From Chryseobacterium sp. ON_d1 (lineage in GTDB: Bacteria > Bacteroidota > Bacteroidia > Flavobacteriales > Weeksellaceae): DNA of 35,882 bases. Below are positions 10,985 through 19,128 of the stretch, piece after piece. Every line of letters begins with the position of its first letter. Within the stretch, counting starts at the first letter, position 1. The stretch covers positions 12,145 through 48,026 of the forward strand of contig NZ_BJTC01000007.1 of NCBI RefSeq assembly GCF_006829085.1, in the 5' to 3' direction. Position numbers and translations under genes: made by a program. Under the pieces are notes generated by a model. The model saw only the letters and a list, made by a program, of their open reading frames with translations, had not been told where the DNA came from and searched no databases.

Positions 10985-12199
10985 ATGAAAAGAGTATTGG
11001 TTTATACTGACCCATTCAGAGGAAATATAATTCCTACTCTGGGAATCAGTGAAAAGCTTCACCAGAAGGGAATTCATATTCATTATATTGGGGTACCTGA
11101 TGTGACAGAGATAATATCGGGGACATCGTTTCCCTGTACCACTATTTTTGAAGATTATTATCCCAAAAAAAGCACCTATATTTCCGGAAAAATTAATGCT
11201 GATGTTATTCGTGCAATTATCAATGGAGAACTGGATCAGCTTATCCATGAACAGGATCCCGCAGCGATTATTTTTACCGCTTACAACCCTGTAGAAGCGG
11301 CGGTTTTCCATTTAAAATATAAGCTGAAGACTTATCTTTTATATTGCCATTTTCCTGTAGATAATGACTTCAGTAAGAATTCATTAACGGATAAGGTCAA
11401 GGAATGGAGTATCAATATGCTGATGGATGATAATAATCTGGAAGCCACCCACCTTCTGATTAATTTTCTGATTGATCAGGGGTACACAATGAATTCCCTG
11501 AATGATGTGCTGTCGGTTTTTGAAAATTTCTATAATCTGGTACCGGCTTCAGAAAATTTTTTAATAGAGGATGCGGTGGTAAATGAGAAGGATATATATA
11601 TAGGACCTTGTATACCGGAGCAGAATATATTCCATACCCATTATGATATTGAGGCATTAAAAAATGAGCTTTCTGCCCAAAAGCAATCAGAAAAAATAAT
11701 TGTTTACTGTTCTCTGGGATCCTGGGCAGATCAAATTGATAAAGAAAAAGCACAGAAAATTATGCAGACTGTTATCGATTCTTTCCGACACGAATCTATG
11801 CAGAATCATATTCTTAATATATCAGTGGGAAACCTGTTTGAAGAGTATAAATCTCAGGAATCCGATACCATAAGAATTCACAGATGGCTTCCTCAGATGA
11901 CCATGCTTGAATATTCGGATCTTGCTATTATACATGGCGGAATGGGAGGTGTCAAAGAATGTATCATGAATGAAACTCCAATGATAGTCATTCCATTGGG
12001 TCTTGATCAGTTTGAAAATGCAGACCGGGTTACTGCCCACAGATTAGGAATAAAAATGGAGGCTGCAGCATTAAAAAATGAAGAGATCATTTCCACCATT
12101 AAAAAGCTTCAGAATAATACCGAAATACAACAGAGCTTATTTAAAATGAAGTCCGATTTTGAAAAAGCATCAGAAAATAATGCCTTGGACACAATTTAA
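10985..12199 (+). CDS. GT1-family (UGT/MGT-like) glycosyltransferase
   Basis: 404 residues. The N-terminus (KRVLVYTDPFRGNIIPTL) matches the first beta-strand and loop of GT-B fold macrolide/UDP-glycosyltransferases. The C-terminal half has the nucleotide-sugar-binding signature: a VYCSLGSW strand-loop near residue 243, then HRWLPQ, then HGGMGGVKE...MIVIPLGLDQFENADRV (about residues 318-353). The likely reaction is transfer of a sugar from an NDP-sugar to the NRPS product or an intermediate, which would make the product a glycopeptide. It would act in the cytoplasm, before export. No sugar-biosynthesis genes are visible here. It lies 27 nt after the barrel gene, behind an A-rich leader. The acceptor and sugar cannot be read from the sequence. 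Confidence 0.88.
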   Translation: MKRVLVYTDPFRGNIIPTLGISEKLHQKGIHIHYIGVPDVTEIISGTSFPCTTIFEDYYPKKSTYISGKINADVIRAIINGELDQLIHEQDPAAIIFTAYNPVEAAVFHLKYKLKTYLLYCHFPVDNDFSKNSLTDKVKEWSINMLMDDNNLEATHLLINFLIDQGYTMNSLNDVLSVFENFYNLVPASENFLIEDAVVNEKDIYIGPCIPEQNIFHTHYDIEALKNELSAQKQSEKIIVYCSLGSWADQIDKEKAQKIMQTVIDSFRHESMQNHILNISVGNLFEEYKSQESDTIRIHRWLPQMTMLEYSDLAIIHGGMGGVKECIMNETPMIVIPLGLDQFENADRVTAHRLGIKMEAAALKNEEIISTIKKLQNNTEIQQSLFKMKSDFEKASENNALDTI

Positions 12200-12222
12200 T
12201 AACTAAACATCAATCATAAATA

Positions 12223-12912
12223 ATGAATAAACAACTCTTTTTGCTGCACTTTGCGGGAGGCAATAAATATTCTTATAATTTTTTACAAAGTAAGCTGACA
12301 TCAGATATCGAATTTATCCCGATTGAATTACCGGGCAGAGGAGCCCGGTTTCAGGAGAGTTTAATCAGAGATAAAAAAGATGCGGTACAAGACCTGTTTT
12401 TACAGATAAAGGATAAAAGAAATGGCAGTCCTTACATCATTTATGGACACAGCATGGGAGCAATATTAGGATTTTCCGTAACTGAAATGCTGGAAAAAGA
12501 GAATGACAGACCCAATTATCTGATTGTTTCCGGAAATCCCGGACCATTAGAACACAGCAATTCTTCCCACCGCTATAACTTAGATGATGAAACTTTTAAA
12601 AAAAGAATTGCAGAATTAGGAGGAATTCCCAATGAAATTCTTGAAAATCAGGAAACGTTTACATTTTTTTCTACCATTATGAGAGCTGATTTTGAATGCG
12701 TTGAAAAAGATCAGCAGTATGAGAAAAATAAGATTATCCAAACACCTATTTATGCTATAATGGGAAGCGAAGAATCCTTATCTTCCAGAATTGGGAACTG
12801 GAAAAATTATACAAACTCTTCATTTCATTATTTGATTCTTGAAGGAAACCATTTTTTTATCCATCATCACAGTAGAGAGATAGGAAAACTAATTAATTAT
12901 TGTTTCGTTTAG
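12223..12912 (+). CDS. Type II thioesterase (NRPS editing alpha/beta hydrolase)
   Basis: 229 residues, the usual length for a stand-alone NRPS/PKS type II thioesterase. It begins with LFLLHFAGGNKYSY and has the ELPGRGAR motif near residues 35-42. The nucleophile elbow is GHSMG (Ser77) and the catalytic His is in GNHFF (His210). At the usual catalytic acid position (GxxD) I read GSEE, which would put Glu184 where Asp is normal. It should clear stalled or misprimed acyl groups from carrier domains. Since neither NRPS carries a thioesterase domain, a part in product release is also conceivable. It sits 23 nt after the glycosyltransferase and 17 nt before the transporter, so it is clearly operonic. 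Confidence 0.93.
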   Translation: MNKQLFLLHFAGGNKYSYNFLQSKLTSDIEFIPIELPGRGARFQESLIRDKKDAVQDLFLQIKDKRNGSPYIIYGHSMGAILGFSVTEMLEKENDRPNYLIVSGNPGPLEHSNSSHRYNLDDETFKKRIAELGGIPNEILENQETFTFFSTIMRADFECVEKDQQYEKNKIIQTPIYAIMGSEESLSSRIGNWKNYTNSSFHYLILEGNHFFIHHHSREIGKLINYCFV

Positions 12913-12929
12913 TCCATAAAATTTAAATT

Positions 12930-14546
12930 ATGCTGAAAATAAAATCTAAACATATTGCACTGATATCAGTATATGCTTTAATAAGCAGTTTATTAAGCTT
13001 TGGTATTATCTATATCATCAATAACACTTTATCAAATAAACTTTCTGTAAACGGATATATTTATATTGCATTTTTTTCTTTTGTGATCTATGCCTATTTG
13101 CTGAATATTTTCTTTCAGAAACAATTGAATAAAATAACTTTTGATCTGCTTACCAGAATGGAAAAGCAGCTGTTTCAGAAAATTCTGGAAACTCCCTTGG
13201 TGAAGATCGAAAAATGGGGAACGCAAAGATTCTATACTGCTGTAGAAGATATAAGAACCTTTTATGCATTACCAGGAGTAATTACCTCAGCATTCTCTTC
13301 TCTGCTGATGGTTATACTTTGTATAGGATACCTCATCAGTCTTTCCTGGATATCAGCAATCATTATCATCTTATGCATTGTCATTATTGCAGGGATGTAC
13401 TATCTTGTCATGAATCTGCTGTCCAGGTCTATAGAAAAAATCAGAAAGTACAACGAATCTTATTTTGGATATGTACAGGATGTCGTCAATGGCTTTAAAG
13501 AATTAATGATCAGTGACAGAAGAAAAGAAAGACTACGTGAAGACTATGTCTACAAAAATAGAAATGAGGCTTATAAACTTGATTTTAAAATCAGCTTTTC
13601 CTTTCTTTCAATAGGTCTTATCAGTCAGTATGGGATGTATTTTATTATAGGAACCATTCTTTTTGTTCTGCCGGAACTCGGCTGGCTTAAAAAAGAATTT
13701 GTCATTCCATATGTACTTGTTTTGCTATTTATTGGTGGCCCTATCAACGCTCTTATCAATCTTCAGGATATCGTTACCCGGTTGTTTGTAGCAAATAAAC
13801 GGATGAACAGTTTTTATGAAGATTTTAAAAATGATAATCCTGATCAGAAACAGAACAGAGAAACAGCAGCCGATTTTTCAAAATTAAACTTTAAGAATAT
13901 CCATTTTAATTATAAAAATGATAATGCAGACGCCAATTTTGAACTGGGTCCTGTCAATCTCGAAATTAATAAAGGAGAGGTAATTTTTATCGTTGGCGGA
14001 AACGGAAGCGGGAAAAGTACTTTTATTAATATTCTTTCGGGTTTGTATGTGCCTGATGAGGGAGATATATTTTTTGACGGGAAAAAAATTGATTCCGAAA
14101 AAGATATTCAGAATCTTATTGCAGCAGTATTTACAAGCAATCACCTTTTTTCTCAAAATTATGATGATTATGAACTGAAAGATAATGGAAAATATAAAGC
14201 ATTGCTCGAAACGTTCAAACTTGAAAATGTGGTGAAAGATGATTCTGAAGAATCCGCAAGAAGGCAGTTTTCTAAAGGACAAAGTAAGAGAATGGCTCTA
14301 ATTTTTGCTCTGCTGGAAGATAAGCCTATCCTGGTGCTTGATGAATGGGCTGCAGATCAGGATCCATATTTTAGAAAGTATTTTTATGAAGAATTGATCC
14401 CTAAATTAAAATCAGAAGGTAAGACAATTGTTGCCGTAACACATGATGACAGGTATTTTCAATATTGTGATAAGCTGCTGAAATTTGATTACGGTAAGAT
14501 CGTAAGACAAGATGTTCCTGAGAATTTCCAAAACGCGTACTTTTAA
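12930..14546 (+). CDS. Cyclic-peptide-export-type ABC transporter (fused membrane and ATPase domains)
   Basis: 538 residues. Several hydrophobic segments lie in residues 1-290 (around 8-30, 38-60, 110-155, 225-250, 255-280), followed by one ABC ATPase domain. Walker A is GGNGSGKST (about 356-364). The signature loop is FSKGQSKR (about 446-453) in place of LSGGQ. Walker B is ILVLDEWAADQDP (about 466-478) and the H-loop is VTHDD. FSKGQ and DEWAADQDP are characteristic of the PvdE/SyrD-like cyclic peptide export family. It probably works as a homodimer in the inner membrane, moving the peptide to the periplasm, where the hydrolase at 19129 could meet it. It ends 11 nt before the second NRPS. Confidence 0.95.
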   Translation: MLKIKSKHIALISVYALISSLLSFGIIYIINNTLSNKLSVNGYIYIAFFSFVIYAYLLNIFFQKQLNKITFDLLTRMEKQLFQKILETPLVKIEKWGTQRFYTAVEDIRTFYALPGVITSAFSSLLMVILCIGYLISLSWISAIIIILCIVIIAGMYYLVMNLLSRSIEKIRKYNESYFGYVQDVVNGFKELMISDRRKERLREDYVYKNRNEAYKLDFKISFSFLSIGLISQYGMYFIIGTILFVLPELGWLKKEFVIPYVLVLLFIGGPINALINLQDIVTRLFVANKRMNSFYEDFKNDNPDQKQNRETAADFSKLNFKNIHFNYKNDNADANFELGPVNLEINKGEVIFIVGGNGSGKSTFINILSGLYVPDEGDIFFDGKKIDSEKDIQNLIAAVFTSNHLFSQNYDDYELKDNGKYKALLETFKLENVVKDDSEESARRQFSKGQSKRMALIFALLEDKPILVLDEWAADQDPYFRKYFYEELIPKLKSEGKTIVAVTHDDRYFQYCDKLLKFDYGKIVRQDVPENFQNAYF

Positions 14547-14557
14547 TATCACATTCT

Positions 14558-17500
14558 ATGAAGCTAACCCTTCCTCAACAGGATATCTTTTTCGAACAAT
14601 TGTTATATCCGAATGTTCCTATATATAACATAGGAGCCAAAATAGAAATAAAAGGTGAAATAAATTTTGTTACTCTTCAAAGAGCTTATAGTGAAATGAT
14701 TTCACAGCATGACGCTTACAGAAGTTTTATAAGAGAAAAAGACGGCGTTGCAGATATCAGTATCGGCTCTGGTGAACCCAGAACACTAGAGTTTGTTGAT
14801 TTTTCCGATAAGAATGATTCTGTATCAGAGGCTGATAAATATATGCAGGAGGAGTTTTTGCAGCCGTTTAATATATTGGAGGACCATTTTCTGTATCGGT
14901 TTGTTCTGGTAAAATGCCACCGGAACTTATATTATCTTTTTTCTGTGTACCATCATATAATTACCGATGGCTGGGGAACATCACTTATGTTCCAGAGATT
15001 AATTAAAAACTATAATAATCTTTTGAATTTTGATGAAGTGCAGGAACAGTATCCATATGAATATAAAAAATTTATGGATGAAGATGAGGTATACCAGCTT
15101 TCTGAAGCCTTTCAAATAGATAAACTGTACTGGGCTGAAAGATATTCAGACCTGCCACAGGCCATTTTTACTAAGAAGGAAAATGCATCTAAAAATCATA
15201 CGGAAAGTGAGCGTAAAGAACTCATCATCGCAAGGAAAGATTATAACAGGTTTTTAGAAACAGGACAAAAGCATAATTTTTCTACATTTCACAGCTTGTT
15301 AGGAATACTGTTCTTTTATTTGGGGCGTATCAATCATAGTGATGATCTCGCGATCGGAATCCCGGTTCTTAACAGGAATAATAAAATATTCAAAAAAACA
15401 GTAGGCCTGTTTATGGGGGTTTCTCCGTTAAGAATGAAGGTGAATCATCAGAACAGTCTTTTAAACCTTATAGAAGATACCAAAAAACAGCTGATGTCAG
15501 ACTACAGACATCAGAGATATCCTCTCGGAAAAATAGTGCAGGATTTAAAATTGTATAATGAAAAAGACAAACTGTTCAATATTACATTTTCTTACGAAAA
15601 ACATAATTATGCCGACCATTTTGAAGGGACCGTTACTACGGTACTTCCTCTTACCAATAAATCTGAGAGAGTAGCATTGGCAATCTATGTGAGAGAGTTT
15701 GATGAAGATGAAAATATAAAGATCGATTTCGATTACAATACAGCATATTTTGATGAATATTCCATAACGCAATATACAGAACACATCAGCCATCTGATTG
15801 TCAATATGGAGGAACTTGCTGATCAGCCGTTGAAGAATATTTCATTCCTTTCTGAGGAGGAAAAACAGACCCTTTTCTCTTTTAATAAAAAGGCTGCTGA
15901 AATAACCTCCGAGGATGAGCTTACCTTCATTGATATATTTCAAAGGAATGTTTCGGTGTTTCCTGATAAAGAAGCTGTGACAGATGGCAGGTTGTCTTTG
16001 TCATACGCAGAAGTTGACCGTATTTCATCCCGGATGGCACATTTCATTTTAAATCATTATGCTTCCGAAAAAGCAATTGCTGTTTTACTGAATCGTTCCG
16101 CCCATATGATCTGCATACTGTTGGGGATAATGAAAGCTGGTAAAGCTTACCTCCCTCTTGATCCCGAATTTCCTGAAAGCAGACTGCGGTATATTCTTGA
16201 AGATAGCAAAGCCGGAATTCTGATCTCTGATGAAAGCATCATTGCTGAATTAGAAAATGTCAAAAGAATTTCTTTGGATGATATCTTTACTTATAATGCA
16301 GGATTCTGCAAGAGCATTGCAGGATCTGAAGATACAGCATACGTTATCTATACTTCCGGATCTACCGGAAATCCCAAAGGAGTTGAAATAGGTCACACCT
16401 CTCTGCTGAATCTGCTGAAAAGTATCAGCGTAAAACCCGGAATGCATGGCGGAGATAAGCTGTTTTCGGTGACAACGTATTCTTTTGATATTTCTATTCT
16501 GGAGTTTTTTACCCCTTTAATTAACGGAGCGACACTGTATATTGCCACTGAAAATATACTTAAGGATCCTGGGGTAACAATAGAGGAAATGTCTAAAGTA
16601 AAACCTACCGTTATTCAGGCAACGCCAAGCTTTTTTAAGAGACTCATCAGTTTTGGCTGGAGACCCGATTCTGCACTGAAAATATTATGTGGTGGGGATC
16701 TGCTTAATAACAGCCTGATAGAGGAACTCATAGAAAATTGTGGTGAAATGTGGAATATGTATGGGCCTACAGAAACAACCATATGGTCCTCTACCAAGAA
16801 AATAGAAAAAAATACTTCCCCACTCAATATAGGAGCTCCCATTACAGAAACCTTTTTTTATATTCTGGATGCGGATCTCAATCTTTTACCCATAAATGCT
16901 ATGGGAGATATCTACATTGGAGGAAAGGGGCTTGCAAAAGGATATTATAACAATGAAAGGCTTACCTCAGAAAGATTTATAAAAAACCCTTTCAGGGAAG
17001 GGGAGCTGATGTATAAAACCGGAGATATTGGCCAGTGGAATGAAACAGGAGAGATCATTTTCTTTGGAAGGAGTGATCATCAGGTGAAAATAAACGGATA
17101 CAGAATTGAGCTGGGGGATATTGAAAACCAGCTTAATATAATTGAAAATATTGAAGATTCTGTAGTCGTGGTTAAAGATCATGGTGGAGAGAAAGACCTG
17201 GTGGCCTATATAAAGATCCGGGCAGAAATAGCCATTTCAGAAATTTATGATATCCTGAGTTTACATCTGCCTTATTATATGGTTCCTCAGTTTATTTTCT
17301 CTGTAGAAGAATTTCCGCTGACCCCCAACAAAAAAATAGACCGGAAGCTGCTGTCTGCTCAGGACCTTCCATCCGGACCAGAAGGTCCTGATAACAGAAA
17401 GATTGATAATAATCAGCTGATTCAGTCATTAAAAGTACTCTGGAAAGAAGTCTTACACAGTCAGAAAGACATTCAGGTGGAAGATAATTTTTTTGAATTG

Positions 17501-18958
17501 GGTGGACATTCTATTTTGGTAAACAAATTAATAAACCTGATCAGTAAAAACTTTTCTGTTCAGATTTCGATGAAAGATGTTTTTGAGAATCCGGATTTCT
17601 ATTCTTTGTACCGTCATATTCTGAAGAGGAAAAATGAGAATGATAGGATTCTGGCCGCGCCTGTTCAGGATGTTTATAAAGCGACACCCACACAGCAAAA
17701 TATATGGCTGGCATGTCAGAAAAGAGAAGCTTCTCCGGCATTCAATATGTTTATGGAATTTGATATATCAGGTAATATAGATATTGTATTACTGGAGAAA
17801 TCTGTACAGAAAATACTATCTGCGAACGAAATATTAAGAACTAACTTTATATTAGAGAATGATACTGTCTGCCAGAGAATCAGTGCCCCAGAAAATGTAC
17901 ATTTTTCTCTGGAGATTAACGAGGCAGAGAATGAATTGGATTATCGGCATTTTGTCAATCAGTACATCAGTTTTTGTTTTGATCTTGAGAAGGATTTGCT
18001 GTTAAAATTAATGATTTTAAAGGTTGGAGAAAAATATAAAATCCTTTTCCTTGTTCATCATATTATTTTTGACGGGATTTCTACGGAGACTTTCATTAAG
18101 CAGCTGCTCAACTTCTATAACAGCAGCGCTTCTGTAATTCAGGAAGATGCTGAAATACAGTTTAAGGACTATAGTTACTGGTATTATCAGCAAATGGATT
18201 TCAGCAAAAATCAGCTTTTCTGGGAAAAATATGTTGAAGGATATCAGTATGAATCTTTTTTTAAAAAAGAAATTCCTTTGTCAGCAGATTATAAAGGGAC
18301 AATATTTACGGTTTCCTTAGATAGTGATCACTCAATACGTTTAGCAGATCTGGCAAAGGAGAAAAAAACGACACCTTATTTTTTAATGCTGACTGCATTA
18401 CTGATATTATTACAAAAGATTTCCGGAAAGCAGGATATTTGTATTGCAACCGTTGATTCAGGAAGATCAACTCCTCAGGTACAATCAATTCTCGGGGTTT
18501 TTATCAAGAGCCTTTTATTAAGGGTAGAGTTAAAGGAAGAGCCGTTTATGGAAATACTTGAAAAAGTAACCCATGAATTTTTAGAGGTTAATAAATATGA
18601 AGAAATTTCAGGCAGCTCCTTTTTGAAAGACAATGTTGATATTATGTTTGTCTCTCAGAATCCTGATTTCAGTTATCACACGATTAACGGGTTTTCAGAT
18701 TTCTCAATCCAGCGTGTCGCACAGAATACAGTTTTTAACAAATTCCCTGTTATTATGAATGTTATTAATGATTCAGCCCAGGTACACATTGATATCAGCT
18801 ATAACAAAAGTCTCTATAAAGACTACGTAATTAATGATTTTTCCCAGGCTTATATTGATTTTCTGAAATACATTCTGTCTCTCAATTCTGATCTGGATTC
18901 AGGATATAAAGATTTCTTTTGTGCTAACCGTTCAATTGATATTGATTTTGATTTTTAA
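14558..18958 (+). CDS. Nonribosomal peptide synthetase, C-A(Gly)-PCP-C
   Basis: 1466 residues. The first condensation domain covers nt 14570-15880, with an intact HHIITDG at 14951. The A domain covers 15930-17350, with YTSGSTGNPKG near 16350 and YGPTETT near 16760. The carrier domain has LGGHS, with Ser at 17510-17512. A second condensation domain covers 17660-18900, with an intact HHIIFDG at 18056. Hand-read A-domain code: DILQLGMIWK, one residue from the classical Gly code, so Gly is the likely substrate. LGGHS rather than LGGDS agrees with the absence of an epimerisation domain. The N-terminal C domain contains VPIYNIG, seen in some starter-type C domains, so this protein could open or extend the line. 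The terminal C domain has no A or PCP after it: it may condense onto a carrier in another protein, or release or cyclise the chain. Confidence 0.97.
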   Translation: MKLTLPQQDIFFEQLLYPNVPIYNIGAKIEIKGEINFVTLQRAYSEMISQHDAYRSFIREKDGVADISIGSGEPRTLEFVDFSDKNDSVSEADKYMQEEFLQPFNILEDHFLYRFVLVKCHRNLYYLFSVYHHIITDGWGTSLMFQRLIKNYNNLLNFDEVQEQYPYEYKKFMDEDEVYQLSEAFQIDKLYWAERYSDLPQAIFTKKENASKNHTESERKELIIARKDYNRFLETGQKHNFSTFHSLLGILFFYLGRINHSDDLAIGIPVLNRNNKIFKKTVGLFMGVSPLRMKVNHQNSLLNLIEDTKKQLMSDYRHQRYPLGKIVQDLKLYNEKDKLFNITFSYEKHNYADHFEGTVTTVLPLTNKSERVALAIYVREFDEDENIKIDFDYNTAYFDEYSITQYTEHISHLIVNMEELADQPLKNISFLSEEEKQTLFSFNKKAAEITSEDELTFIDIFQRNVSVFPDKEAVTDGRLSLSYAEVDRISSRMAHFILNHYASEKAIAVLLNRSAHMICILLGIMKAGKAYLPLDPEFPESRLRYILEDSKAGILISDESIIAELENVKRISLDDIFTYNAGFCKSIAGSEDTAYVIYTSGSTGNPKGVEIGHTSLLNLLKSISVKPGMHGGDKLFSVTTYSFDISILEFFTPLINGATLYIATENILKDPGVTIEEMSKVKPTVIQATPSFFKRLISFGWRPDSALKILCGGDLLNNSLIEELIENCGEMWNMYGPTETTIWSSTKKIEKNTSPLNIGAPITETFFYILDADLNLLPINAMGDIYIGGKGLAKGYYNNERLTSERFIKNPFREGELMYKTGDIGQWNETGEIIFFGRSDHQVKINGYRIELGDIENQLNIIENIEDSVVVVKDHGGEKDLVAYIKIRAEIAISEIYDILSLHLPYYMVPQFIFSVEEFPLTPNKKIDRKLLSAQDLPSGPEGPDNRKIDNNQLIQSLKVLWKEVLHSQKDIQVEDNFFELGGHSILVNKLINLISKNFSVQISMKDVFENPDFYSLYRHILKRKNENDRILAAPVQDVYKATPTQQNIWLACQKREASPAFNMFMEFDISGNIDIVLLEKSVQKILSANEILRTNFILENDTVCQRISAPENVHFSLEINEAENELDYRHFVNQYISFCFDLEKDLLLKLMILKVGEKYKILFLVHHIIFDGISTETFIKQLLNFYNSSASVIQEDAEIQFKDYSYWYYQQMDFSKNQLFWEKYVEGYQYESFFKKEIPLSADYKGTIFTVSLDSDHSIRLADLAKEKKTTPYFLMLTALLILLQKISGKQDICIATVDSGRSTPQVQSILGVFIKSLLLRVELKEEPFMEILEKVTHEFLEVNKYEEISGSSFLKDNVDIMFVSQNPDFSYHTINGFSDFSIQRVAQNTVFNKFPVIMNVINDSAQVHIDISYNKSLYKDYVINDFSQAYIDFLKYILSLNSDLDSGYKDFFCANRSIDIDFDF

Positions 18959-19100
18959 TAATGCTTATCATACAAAGATCCTGTCGGAAAGCAGATTCAA
19001 AACAGAGAATCTTGTTGTGGGATCAATGCTGAAAACAGATCAATCTCTGGTAACAGATAGCCCTATATATCCAGATTTCCGGCTGAAGCAATACATTTAA
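18957..19100 (+). other. Coding-like segment in the +1 frame after the second NRPS stop
   Basis: Immediately past the NRPS TAA (18956-18958) the +1 frame stays open for 47 codons to a TAA at 19098-19100. It reads as plausible protein (YHTKILSESRF... ending in FRLKQYI). The only ATG in this stretch is at 19026, giving a 24-residue peptide. It could be a former C-terminal tail of the NRPS cut off by a one-base change, or chance. I could not link it to a family. Confidence 0.2.
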
Positions 19101-19128
19101 AATGAATTTAAAAAAATAATTATTCTAT

